From Cyanophora paradoxa (Eukaryota; Glaucocystophyceae; Cyanophorales; Cyanophoraceae): DNA of 64,000 bases. How positions within the stretch are numbered: position 1 is the stretch's first letter; the number at the start of each line of letters is the position of its first letter. The position numbers and the translations under genes were made by a program. Where the stretch lies: positions 372,001 through 436,000 of the forward strand of contig QPMI01000044.1 of assembly GCA_004431415.1 (NCBI GenBank), given 5' to 3'. This document shows positions 10,554 to 21,541 of this stretch, in pieces. Below the pieces are notes generated by a model. That model did no database searches and was not told the origin of the DNA. It saw only the letters and a list, made by a program, of their open reading frames with translations.

Positions 10554-13137
10554 ATGGAGGACACAGTGCGTCCAAGTCGCCCCAAGTCGAGGGAGTGGAT
10601 CAGCGATGCGGACGTAGACCGGATTCTGGGCCTCCAGGAGAACTTTAGCCGGCAGCGGCTCAGGCTCGAGACGCCGGGCATAGGCACCAAACGCATTGGT
10701 CCGCTCCCCTCCCACACGCACCGCATGAAGCGCCGTCCATGGGCGCCCTCTGCTGCTGACGCGTGCCCCGCCTGTGCGTCGCAGACCTGCGGCTGCCGAA
10801 GCTCCCGCTGGGTTCCAGCGTCTCGCCCTTCTCGAACATAGCGAACGCGAACTTCGAGCGGGCGCTCGATGCCATCGAGAAGGGCCCCGAGGTGCGCCCC
10901 GGCCCGCCGCCCGCTTCGGCACCCGCCGCGCGCGCTCTCTTTCTCTGATCACGCCGCACGGCGCACGCGCGCCCACCCGCACGCAGCGCTCCAAGCTCCC
11001 CTCCTCGCTGCTGCCGTCGCTGCCGAAGGCGATGCCGGGGCAGGGCCTCTCCTCGCTCCCGCACGGCGTCGCCGCCGACTTCCAGCACAACCTCGATGAG
11101 GTCCTCGCCATCTTCGGTGCGCAATTTGATCGCGTTTTGATCGCGTTTTGATCCGCTGTTCCGCTGTGCTCTGCTTGCCTGCTTCCCGCTGGGGCCGACC
11201 CGCCCGCCCGCTCGCTTCGCAGAGGAGGTCAGGAGAGTGCGGGAGGGGCGGGCCGGCCCGCGCGGCGCCCTCCAGCCCTCGGGCTCGCAGCAGTCCCCGC
11301 CGCGGACGCTGCAGCGGGACGGGCCGGGGACGATGTCGGCGCCGGCGCTGCACGGGCGCGGCTCCCCCATGCCCCGCAGCCTGACGCGCGGTGCGTGCGA
11401 GGCTGCCCCGACCCCGACCCTGGCCCCGGCCCCAGCCCCGGCCCCGTCTACGCTAGATTAGAGCCGCGACCCCCGCGCGCGCCCCCTGACGCCCCGCGCG
11501 CGCAGCGGCCAAGCCGCGCTCGGCGTCGCCGGACCTGCCGGGGGGCGCCGCCTCCCCGATCCCCTTTGCCACGCGCCGCTCGAGCGACGGCGAGTTCGAC
11601 GGCTCGGTGCGCCCCTTCCGAAGTCTAGCTTGAATTGAAGTAGAAGAAGTCTAGCTCGCTGAACCCTAGAACACTAGTCCCTCGGCGACCGTTAGTGATA
11701 AGACGACCGACCGACTCGTACTAGACCGTGGAGATGATAAGGCGACCGACCGACCGCCCCGCCCCGCCCCGACCGCCCCCGCGCCTCGCCGCAGTTCCGG
11801 TACGGCGGGAACGTGACGAAGGCGCTGGAGCGGAAGCTCGCCGAGCTGCGCGCCAACGCCGACGAGCGCATCGCCCTCGAGGAGCGCGTCGGTGCGAACG
11901 AAGCGGCGCGGGCGGGTCGGGGGGGGCGTACCCCCTTCCGCGTGGGTAGGGGAATGGGGAGGGGCGGCGGGAGGCGTTGAGGAGGCTAGACCCGGCGGCC
12001 CCCCGCGCGCCCCGGCTTCCTCCCGCTTCTTTCCCCCGGGGGCTCCCCTGTACCCCACCCCCGCCCCCGCCGCTGACGCGCCTCGCCCCCCCCCCCCCCG
12101 CCCCCCCCCCCCCCCCCCTCCTCCCTTCTCCGCAGAGGAGTACCGGCGGCAGCGGGAGCGGGAGCTGAACTTCAACCCGGCGACGGGCCGCGAGTCGCCC
12201 AACTTCCTCAAGCAGGCGCGCCCTATCTTCTACCCCCCTCCCTCCCCTCTCGCCCTCTTCCCCCCACTCTTCCCCCGGCTAGGCTTTCTTGAACCGCGGC
12301 GGCGCGCACGCCCCGGCCGGTGGGCCCCGCCAGGGCCCGGCGCCTCTCTTAAATGATAGAATCTCTTGAGCTGCGGCGGCCTCCCCCCTCCCTCCCTCCC
12401 TCCCTGTCCGCCCCCCTTCCCCTTCCCTTCTGACGTGGGGTCCCAGGCGCGGCAGACGGCGTCGTTTCTGCCCGAGATCCGCCAGCGCAAGCACGAGCAG
12501 CTCGTGCGCCCCCGGCCCGCGCCCTCTCCGCACTAGAGGGGGCAGAGTGACAGAGGGGCAGAGCGTTAGAGAGAGAGAGAGAGAGATGGAAGAGAGAGAA
12601 CGTGTCGCCCCCGATAAGAAGAGGGAGCAGCGCGCGCCGCCCCCCGCCCTCGCCCTCCCTCACTGTGCGCGGGCGGCCGCGGCAGTCGGCGGCGGAGGCG
12701 GAGAAGATGGCGCGGGCGCGGGAGGCGCGGGCGGAGCGGCAGGCGGAGGAGCTGCGCCGCAAGGCCCAGATCGTCGCCCGCTGGGAGGAGCGCGAGGACC
12801 GCGTGCGCACGAAGCCCCGCCGCCCCCGCGCCCGCCTCGCCCCGGCCTCCGCCTTGCCTCACCGCCTCGCGGGGGGCGGCAGCTGCGGCGGGCGGAGGAG
12901 ATAGCGGCGGAGCGGGCGCACCTCGAGCAGCGCCAGAAGCGCTGGGCCATCGTCCTCGCCCAGGGTCCGACGCGCCCCCGCCCGCCCCCGATAGCCCGCC
13001 CCGTAGTCTCAAAGTTCAGAAGCGCTGGGCCACTCTCTAAATCTAGAGCAAGGTCCGATGTAGATCTAGATCCGCCGCTCCCGCCCGCCGGAGGACCTTG
13101 AGAAGACTGACGAAGACCGCTACGAGGCCTTGAAAAG

Positions 13138-13171
<34 letters not shown>

Positions 13172-15970
13172 AGCTGACGCGGCCCCCCGGGCCCGCCGCA
13201 GTCTCGCGGGTGGTGTGCCTGGGGGCCACCCTCGACGCAGAGCGCCGCCGCCGCGAGGTGCCCCTGTACTCCTGTACCCTGTACTTCGCCCCACCCCCGT
13301 CTCACGCCTTGGGCCAGGCCTTCGCGGCGTACATGCGGGCGATCATCCGGCTGCAGCGGTGGTGGAAGCCCAAGATCGCCCGCCTCCGCATGGTCCGCCC
13401 GGGCCCCGGGCCCCGCGCCCTTGGAGGAACTAGGGCCCCGCGCCGCCCCTCCCGTCTCTAGCGCCGCCCGCCCGCCCGCGCCCTTCTAGGCACGGAGCCG
13501 GGGCTCTTGCCCGGCCCCGCCGCCCCTCCCTCCCCCATTTTCCCCCCTTTCCGGATGGTCCGCCCGGGCCCCGGCCCCCCGCTCACCCTGCGCCCTCGGA
13601 AAAACTTGCGCCGCCCGCCGCCCCTCCCGGCTCTCGCCCCGCCCGCCCGGGACCTTCTAGGCACGGAGCCGGGGCAGAGCCCGGAGCCCGGCCCTGCCGC
13701 GCTGGCCCTCCGGAATCCCTCCTCGCCCCGGCCCGCCCCGCCCCCGCCCTGGCCTCGCCCTCACCCTCCGCCGCGCAGCACAAGCGGGCGCGGGCGCTGG
13801 TCTCCATATCCCACTACTTCGTCCCCTTCCTCCGCCGCTGGCGCGAGCGCCGCCGCAAGTGCGCCGCGTCGGGCCGAGAGGGGCGCGGCTAGGCTAGGCT
13901 AGGCTCGGCTCGGCTAGGCCAGGCCGAGTCGGGAAGGCCGAGTAGCAATCTAGCTAGATTGGCTAGATTCGAGACGCGGAAACTCGCGTCGAGGCGCTGA
14001 GATTCGATCGGGCGCAGGTGGGCTTCGGAGCGGCTGATCAAGCTGATCCGCTGGGGCGCCGAGAAGAACACGATGCTCGTCCTCATGAAGCAGTTCAAGG
14101 CCCGCCGTGCGCGTCCCCCCGCCCGCCCCGCCCTGTACCCTCCCCCCAATCTTTCGCTCGCAGTCGCGCGCTGCGTGATGATCATGTGGAGGCACAACCT
14201 GGTCCGCTCGCTCCCTCCTCGCCCCCTCCCCGTCCCCTCCCCGCCCCCTTCCCGCCCCTTCTCCGCCTCCTCCCCGCCCACGCCCACGCCCACGCCCCCG
14301 CCCGCCTCTTTCTCTTCCCCGCTCCCTCCCCGCCCACGCCCACGCCTTGCCGGCGCCTGCAGATGATCGAGGCGCAAACGTACGGCCTGGCGCGCTACTG
14401 GGACCGCCTGGAGGGCTTCGGGGGCGGCGGGGGCGGCGACGGGCCCGCCACCGCCCGCGGCAAGAAGAAGAAGAAGGGCGGCCTCAAGAAGTGCGCATTC
14501 TCTTTGAGACGCCTGCGTTCCTTAGTAAGAAATCTTTAGAAGCTTTAAGAATCTCCTATCTCGAAGAAGAAGAAGAAAGGCGGTTTCATGAAGTGCGCCG
14601 GGCCGCGGCACCCCTCTTTCATTTAGAAACTCCCTCACCCGCGCTCGCTCTCTCGCCCCGCCCCTCCCTCCCCCTTCTCCCCCCCCCCCCCCGTCGCCCC
14701 GACCTACCCCCCCTCCCCCCCCCCCCTAAGAGCGAGAGAGCCCCCACGCTGGCCCTGACGCGCCCCGCCCGCGGCGCAGGACGAAGGCCGGCCTCGTCAC
14801 CGTCTCCGGCCGCGTCGCCGTACCCGAGTGCGCCCCACCCGTACCCCCCGTTACCCCCCCCCTCCTCCCGCTCCGTCCCGCTCCCCGCCAGCTAGCATCC
14901 CTCTCTCCCCCCCCTTCCCCTCTCCCCACGCCCCGCATTTCCTTCAAGAAGCCCCGTACCCCTCCGTCCATCACCTCAAGCATCGCCGGCGCCGCACCCC
15001 GTCCAGAGATTAACGTACCGCCCCTTTCTTACGACTTACGGGCGGCGTACCCCCAGGCACATCAAGGCGAAGATCCTGCGGCGGGACCTGCGGGAGCGCC
15101 GGCGGGCCTTCCGAAAGGGGCCCCTCGCCGCCTGGGAAAAGGCACGCTACCCCCCCTTCCCTCCCCTCCCCTCCCCCCCACTAATCTATTTTGGGAGCAG
15201 GCCTGCGAGGAGTGGGAGGCGGCGCACCCCGACCTCGTCCGCCCTCTCCCTTCCCTTACCCCCCCTTTGTTTCCTTATTTTCGGCGCAGGCGGCGGCGCT
15301 GAAGGCGCACGCGGCGGCCGTGCGGAGGCTGGAGAAGGGCGAGGAGGCGCCGCCGGCCCCCGAGGTGCCCGAGGGGCAGGAGCCGCCGCGCCGGCCCCGC
15401 TTCCACGTCACGCCCTCCGAGCACGCCATGAAAGAGCTCATCGTGCGCCCGCCCGCTCGAATCCCCCGGATCGAATTCTATATATGTTAGAGCCTGGCCT
15501 TTGATTATCTTCGCATTTTTTAGGATTTTCGTGAAGCCTAGTTCTAGTCTCTCCGAGTCTGCTTCTGCTTCAGCCTTGCTTATCACGTAATCCGCCTCGT
15601 CTTGAGCCTTCCTCTAACCTTCAACCTGCAACCTTCTTCTTAAGCCTTCCTCTTATCATTTAACCCGCCCGCCTTCTGACCGCGGGCCGCCCCCTGCGCA
15701 GGTGATGGGCCGCAACGAGTACCGCATCGAGGCCTCCGTCGCCGCTAACCGCGAGGCCCGCCCCCCCCGCCCCCGCGGCCGACCCCGCGCAGGGCCGCTC
15801 CAGCGCTGCTCTAGATCTCCCTCCGTCCTGATCCAACCCGACCCGACCCTCCCCTCCGTTCGCAGGACGCGAACGACGTGAAGTGGGAGAGCGACTCGGA
15901 CACGAAGAGCGTCCGCTCCGTCCGCTCCGCCCGCTCCGTCAAGAGCACCAAGAGCACCAAGGGCCGCTAG
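10554..15970 (+). CDS. Long coiled-coil protein with basic IQ-like helices; family not recognised
   Basis: Start MEDTVRPSRPKSREW at 10554. It continues through many short exons, for example NFERALDAIEKGPE, DFQHNLDEVLAIFG, KALERKLAELRANADERIALEE, EEYRRQRERELNF, KMARAREARAERQAEELRRK, RAEEIAAERAHLEQRQKRW, AYMRAIIRLQRWWKPKIARL, VSISHYFVPFLRRWRERRRK, RLIKLIRWGAEKNTMLVL, IKAKILRRDLRERRRAF and ALKAHAAAVRRLEKGEE. The last exon ends SVRSARSVKSTKSTKGR with a stop at 15968-15970. Charged heptad-like helices plus a Trp/Arg-rich segment resembling degenerate IQ motifs suggest a structural, perhaps calmodulin-family-binding, cytoskeletal or axonemal protein. The divergent EF-hand neighbour is compatible but not proof. 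Introns are extremely C-rich (runs near 12090-12118 and 13139-13170), and some short exons may be missed. Confidence 0.72.
13139..13170 (+). repeat. Poly-C run in an intron of the coiled-coil gene
   Basis: About 30 consecutive C, on the sense strand of the surrounding gene, between the exon ending near 13110 and the exon starting near 13200. Confidence 0.8.
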
Positions 15971-16667
15971 GCCCGGCGCCCCGGCGGACATCCTGCCCCC
16001 CACCCCGCCACCCCCCTCCCCGCCCCGCCCCTCCACGGCGCCACGGCCTCTTTCTACCCTCACAGCTCCTGTAAGGCCTATTCGAAAGCGCCAAGTACCA
16101 CGCCAAGAGCGCGAAGAGCGCCAAGGGCCGGTAGCCCCGGCGGACCGGACCCCCTTAATTCCCCTCTTCCCCGCCTCCATCGCCACCCCACATGCTCGGC
16201 GTCACAAATGCGTGCCCGGGAGTCCCTTTTATTTCTCTACCCCCCGCGCACGCCAACTGCATGCACATTCTTCCATTTTCAAAAGCACAGGCGCCAGAAC
16301 CTCGAGCTCCCTGCCTCCAGGCACCAATCCGCCGGCTCTCCATTCCAGCAGCGAGCTCCAGGGGCGCATGAATACACATATACGCAGCGCACGCGTCCTG
16401 CTTGCAACCGGATCCAAGTCGAACGTGCCGGCCGGCAAGCTTTAGGATACATATGCATTTCAATGCACATGTACTACGGTATCATTGCAAGTGCACCTAT
16501 GAAATTTCGTCTTCTAGATCTTTTCAGACTTGTTCCGAAGTTCAGGAGATTGAGCTCTATTGGTACGGATACTGCGACCTAAGCAGAACCGGCCATGTCG
16601 ACAGTGGATCCCTCGAGCTCGGTGTCGGGAGTCATCTGCGGGGAAAACAATATATAGGCGATCATGA
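15971..16667. other. 3' flank with a second copy of the coiled-coil gene tail, then non-coding
   Basis: At 16102-16134 a segment encodes AKSAKSAKGR-stop followed by CCCCGGCGGAC. This closely resembles the true end of the upstream gene (KSTKSTKGR-stop then CCCCGGCGGAC, 15940-15990). It may be an alternative terminal exon or a decayed duplication. Nothing else convincing was found up to 16667. Confidence 0.55.
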
Positions 16668-18809
16668 TCATTGCGAGCCTTCGGCGTAGGGCGGATTGAC
16701 AGTTTGCGCGCAAGCGCGAATTCGAAGAGAGCACACCATATCCGCGGCGTCGACGTCCACCTCGTCGTCCATCTCCGCGAAGTCGGCGTCGGCCTCATGA
16801 TCATGATCAGCATCCTCGCGACCGAACTGCGCATGCGGGAAATAGACTCAGAAGCGAATACATATCCAATATTTCTGTGTATGTCTGTATATCGACGAAA
16901 TCGAAGACGCGCACCGCGGCCTCGTCGACCAGTGCAACGGCATCGTCAAGCCGAGCCGTTTTCGAGCCTGCATGGGCATTTCCACGATGATCACGAGTTT
17001 CTCGAGTGTTTTTTCGATATATATTCGAGATTCGCGCTTACATTCGTACTTGGTCGTGGACCCAGGAACTGGATTGCACTCTAGGAAGAGAGTAGCCGAT
17101 GCTCTGGAGGCAAGTAGAGAGACCTCATGTAATTACAATTGCAATGTGAACAGTTCTATAATTAGCCGAATCTGACGCACGCGGCCTTGCCCCAAACTTC
17201 GATCTCGCCGAGGTTCAATATCTGATCGGTCCCTGCCGAATCCGCTCGAGATCAATCATTGAATGCAAGATGGCGAAGTTGAATAGGCGTCGACGTCTCC
17301 GGATAAAACCACAATTGCAATACCGCCCCACGCACCAGCTGACGATGTTTTCGTAATTCGAATGGTGTCCCCTGTCCGTATGCAATTCGGACGAATTCCG
17401 AAATCGAATTTAAATTGTGGGCTTCGAGATCAGTGAACGTCGAAATTAAAGCGCACCGACAGTCCCTGACGACGGAAGCACGTGCTTTGTCAAGTTCGTG
17501 ACAGTGGCATCGTGTGCCGGACTGGCAATCGTGGGAGAGGTGTAGACCTGCATCCGCCAGAGCTCAGCTCGACGGAAATATATATAACGGCCGAAACAGA
17601 GTCCTCGCACCACTTTGCCATCGTTCAAAACCTGTCAGTTCGATGCGAAGTCGACGTAAGCTTATGAGATCAAAAAGCGGAAAGACTCTCGATCGACGGC
17701 GGACGCGAATGCAAATGCGCTTGCCTCGTAAAGGATGTTCTTGAATCGGGTCCCAAGGTTTTCTGCGTTGTCCAAAATTAATCACGATATATAAGAAGAC
17801 CGTCATTCGAATTCCTGCATGCGCACGTACCGTCCGTGCGCTGCGCAAACAAAATGCGGGCAAGCGTCAGCTACACAAACACACAACTCTTAAGCTTCAT
17901 TATTAATTTCAAGAGCGGGCACGTTGTAAACGTCGATTTGTCCGATCAAGTAGTCTTTCTGCGGTGCAAATGAACAGGCCTTATGCCAACGCAGGGAGGA
18001 AAAGGAAGATTTGAAACATGCGCTTACGCCAAGGTTAATGGAGAGGGCAGGCTTGCTGTCGGCGCTTGATGAATGATACCCATTGACTTTGGAGAAGTTC
18101 CCCTCCTTTCCTGTTCCATCTGCGTGCATGCATATGCGTCGCAAGCGGGTCGCATGCGCACTAGTGGCACTGCAACGCATATGGCAAGGTCACTCGCGAA
18201 GATTGATATACATCGCGCGCACCGGTGGCCAGTTTGCTGGAATAGGCAGAGGTATCTGGCGATAGCGGAGGGACACGCGTACGCGTTTGGTCAGAGAAAA
18301 TGTGTATTGGACAGCATTGTCGAAAGGAGCACATTCAGAGGTTGCAGTTGTCGAAGCCCCCAGCGCAACGTTGTCCCAACCAGCGGACCTGCCGTTCCGA
18401 TCGCGGCATATGCATGGTGAGGTAATGATATATATATATAAGATCCGGATCCGGCAACGCGTACTTCATGGCGTCCACGTGGGTTCCCCAAGCGCCGACT
18501 GTTGCAGTAGCCGTCGTCGTCGTCGACGTCGCGAGCGCATTGCATTCCGTTCCCAACGATTGCCCGTTCGATCCTAAGAATCTGTAGGATTTAGCTCCAG
18601 CCGCCGTGCAAGCACTTGACGCTTTGCCATGGTGTATGTCAATTTCAGCAAAATCCGTGATGGATCCGGTGTCCCCATCCAGAACTACGGTCCCCGTGCA
18701 GTCCGTGTTGGCAAAGCAGGAATACTCTGTGTTGAGCGTAAGGCGTCATGGTCAGCACTGCGCATAAGCATGCGCGGCACGCGATCGCAAAACACGCACT
18801 GCCGCCCAT
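16668..18809 (-). CDS. F5/8 type C (fucolectin-like) domain protein with acidic C terminus
   Basis: Minus-strand exons: a cysteine-rich opening (YSCFANTDCTGTVVLDG, up to 18726); GWDNVALGASTTATSECAPF (about 18380-18330); GTGKEGNFSKVNGYHSSS to PALSINLGKDYLIGQIDVYN (about 18150-17900); VYTSPTIASPAHDAT; DQILNLGEIEVWGKA (about 17210-17170); FLECNPVPGSTTKYEC joined to SKTARLDDAVALVDEAAV; and an acidic tail (DFAEMDDEVDVDAADM) ending at 16668. NVALG...SINLGKDY...IDVYN...LNLGEIEVWG is the standard order of a galactose-binding-like F5/8C/fucolectin module, which binds carbohydrate or phospholipid outside the cell. The first exon is uncertain: ATG at 18809 gives only MGG before a GTGCGTG donor and no signal peptide, so a further 5' exon may exist. 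One exon junction inside the domain did not resolve in phase. Confidence 0.7.
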
Positions 18810-19544
18810 GATGACTCTACGATGACAGCACGCGATTGGTTTCCGACGACGGCAGGGCGCACAAAAGTATCAGCGCTCTCACTTTGAGCTTAAGCTGCTA
18901 AAACCTGGAGAGCACGGTTGCAAGCCTTGAACTTCGGAAGAGCGAACGACGTCGATGTCGACTTCGACTCGGCGAGATGTCGGAGTCGACGCGAGTCCGA
19001 GAGAGACTCGGAGTCTCCGCGGCCGACTACTAGGCTACATAGTAGTACTGGCCCGGCCCGCGGCCCCGCGGCGCCGGCCGCGCGGTCGCGCGGCCGGCCG
19101 GGCGCCCACGCGTACTACCGTCGGGCACTAAATTACTGCGGCGTTAATTAACGCGGTTTCAAAAATGGCCCTCCTATGAGCAATATACCGCGGTACCAAA
19201 TTAATTACCGCGTTTTAAAAAACCTTAAGGCTTGTATGGGGCGGTAGTTCTAGGGGGTACTAAATGTATGGGGCGACTTGGCAGGAGAGAATTACCGCGG
19301 TACCAAAAAACCGCGTTTTAACAAGCTTTTAGCGCGTTAATATGGTACCGCGTTAGCTAGTTAAGTGCCCGCGGTACTTAACTGCCCTATAGCTACGGAG
19401 GCCACGGTGCGGCTCAATTAATATATTGCAATTTGAAAGGAGAATGAGGCTAGCCGGCGCCCACTGCCCAAAGAGCCGCGGCTCCTACTAGCATTACAGC
19501 GCTATGTAAAAAAGTCGGAGAGAGAGAGTTGCAAGTCGGAGAGT

Positions 19545-19713
19545 ACACATAAAGAAATACAAATTTAAATCCCTCCGCTTCGCGCTTCGCGCTTCGCTCC
19601 TGGATTTAAATTTGTATTTCTTTATGTGTAAATTAATCGAAAATATTTATTAATCCAGGAGCGAAGCGCGAAGCGCGAAGCGGAGGGATTTAAATTTGTA
19701 TTTCTTTATGTGT
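19545..19713. repeat. Perfect 60-bp inverted repeat with 49-bp spacer
   Basis: Arm 1 at 19545-19604 (starts ACACATAAAGAAATAC) is the exact reverse complement of arm 2 at 19654-19713. The spacer repeats the outer 28 bases of arm 2 once more (19602-19629), so the terminal sequence GGATTTAAATTTGTATTTC... occurs three times. The inner part of each arm contains CGCTTCGCGCTTCGCGCTTCG. Could be a foldback element, a hairpin RNA source or an assembly or replication-derived palindrome. Confidence 0.9.
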
Positions 19714-19819
19714 GAGAGTCGGCCCGGACTCAGCCGCGGACTCGGCGCGGAGTCTCGAACATAATAATAGTAGCCTTGAAAATTGAACTCGCGGACTCTC
19801 GAGTCTCGAACCCCACAAA

Positions 19820-19885
19820 TGGGTCCGTAAAACACAATCATTTGAATGTTGATGGGTCCGTAAAACACAATCATTTGAATGTTGA
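19820..19885. repeat. 33-bp perfect tandem duplication
   Basis: The unit TGGGTCCGTAAAACACAATC... occurs at 19820-19852 and immediately again at 19853-19885. Confidence 0.9.
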
Positions 19886-20875
19886 ATGCGATGCAAATGG
19901 AGCACCTGTTGCAATTGAGGCCCATTAAAAAAAGGCCCGATTTTAATTGAAGGGGGGTCGGAGCATAAATTACCGCGTTATAGAGCAAAATACCGCGGAA
20001 CCAAATTACCGCGTTATGGCAACTTATGGGGGTGGGAATTTTGGGGTGTACTGCATCAGTCTGTATTGGGCGACTTCGCCGCCCGGCTCCGGCGGCTCGG
20101 CGCCGGGCCGGCGCCGGCCCGGCGGAGAGAATTACCGTACCGCGTTACCAAATTACCGCGTTAATGCAAGATTTCGGCGCGGTAATTAATGCAATTTGGT
20201 ACCGCGTTAAATTAAGTGGGCGCGGTATTTATGTGTTCTGCGGCAGAACTATTGCCCACTGTCATGCATAGTACTAGTATATATACCCGGTGACCCCCCG
20301 CGCCGGTACACTTTTTACTACCACTAAGTTTTCAATCATCTTTTAGTAAGGTTTTTTAGTACCCCCGCGCCGGTAGATCTGCCAAGCCTGAAGGAGCTAT
20401 AGCCTATAAGCTATAGCTAGGCGCTGCCGTTCGAATTCAGCTGCGGGACCGTCGGACGTCGACTCAGCAGCGGGAGCCCTCGGAGCCTGGGGCTATCCGG
20501 CGCCCACTGCCTAAAGAGCCGCGGCTACTAGGGATATGAAAAAAATGCCGCAATGTACGAAATGCACAAAAATGCAAAGCGCAAATCACATTGGCGGCCG
20601 AATCAAGCCTGGAAGCAAAATTCAAAAGATCGCGGTCCATTCGTTGATTAAGACTGGAAAGCTGATTCCAAAATAAATCAAAATTCAATTTAGGCATTTT
20701 AGATTGACCAAAAAATACATCAGAACACTCCTCCGCAGCGCTAGCACCTCCGGGCCTCCGGCACCTCCGAGGCTCCGGAGCTCCGCTGCGGCTCCGCAGC
20801 TTGCAATTGGCTGCTCGAAACGGTGACGGCACCTCCTGCTCGAATATCCGCAATCCCCTCTTTTCGATTTTCCTG

Positions 20876-21400
20876 GACACGTATACTAAGACGAATTTCC
20901 TCGGTTTTTTGTTTTTGGTGAATTACCGGCCACAGTCTCTAGACACCAGCACTGCGGGGGCTGCCCAGGGGGCATAAAGACAAAAAAGCAAAATAACTAA
21001 GACAAGAGCACAAAGAAAGATAAGGCAAAGAGCCAAAATCGACAATAAAAAAGGAAAGACACAGAGCTCGAGACAGATCGATAGGGAGAAGAGACGATAA
21101 ATCGAGCAGATCTAGGGACAGAGGATAACTGACACGAAGAAGAGCCAGAGCTAGAGATACCATCAATATCAGAAGGAATTACATCACTAAGAAGCGGGGG
21201 ACAAAATTGAGAAAGATAAATAACAGGAAGAAGACAAGTAAGAGGAACAACAAGACGACATGGAGGCTTTACGTATACGTACTCTGTTATGTTATATATT
21301 GGACTCGAGCCCCATGACACGTATACTAAGGCGAATTTCCTCGGTACTACGGTACACGTATACGTACTCTGTTATGTTATATATTGGACTCGAGCCCCAT
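20876..21400. repeat. Nested direct repeats, 30 and 45 bp
   Basis: A 45-base block starting ACGTATACGTACTCTG is present at 21271-21315 and 21356-21400. A 30-base block starting GACACGTATACTAAG lies at 20876-20905 and 21316-21345 with one difference. The second 30-base copy sits between the two 45-base copies, as after a staggered insertion or slippage event. Confidence 0.85.
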
Positions 21401-21541
21401 TCCGCCCCCCCCCAAAAAAACCCCTCGTGCCCCCTAATGATCAGGTACTAGTAGTCAGATAGTGCCCAAGTTAGTTCGTCTGTTCGTCAAGCAGACAAGA
21501 GCGTACGAGGCACAGAAGGTACAGCCAGGGCCGCCCGAGGC

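Larger units (their letters stand above)
19130..20230. repeat. Dispersed ACCGCG/TACCGCGGTA repeat family
   Basis: Units containing TACCGCGGTACCAAATTA and CCGCGTTA recur in both orientations. Two diverged larger copies (about 19200-19330 and 19970-20180) share the order CCGCGTTA..., ATGGGG(C/T)G..., TTGG(C/G)...GGAGAGAATTACCG. Confidence 0.6.
19455..20526. repeat. Direct repeat pair CCGGCGCCCACTGCC(C/T)AAAG
   Basis: A 30-base sequence starting CCGGCGCCCACTGC and ending AGAGCCGCGGCT occurs at 19455-19484 and 20497-20526 with one difference. These may be the ends of one ~1.07-kb repeated unit. Confidence 0.6.
18810..21541. other. Large non-coding, repeat-rich intergenic region
   Basis: No credible exon found. 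AT content is higher than the surroundings. It holds many copies of ACCGCG(G)TACCAAATTACCGCG-like units (19130-19380 and 19965-20230), a 60-bp perfect inverted repeat, a 33-bp tandem duplication and 28-45-bp direct repeats. Plausibly the remains of non-autonomous mobile elements, but no transposase was seen. Confidence 0.6.

Noticed and set aside
11666-12211. 181-codon minus-strand open frame
   Set aside because: Opposite strand of the coiled-coil gene, which has a consistent exon chain (KALERKLAELRANADE, EEYRRQRERELNF) here.
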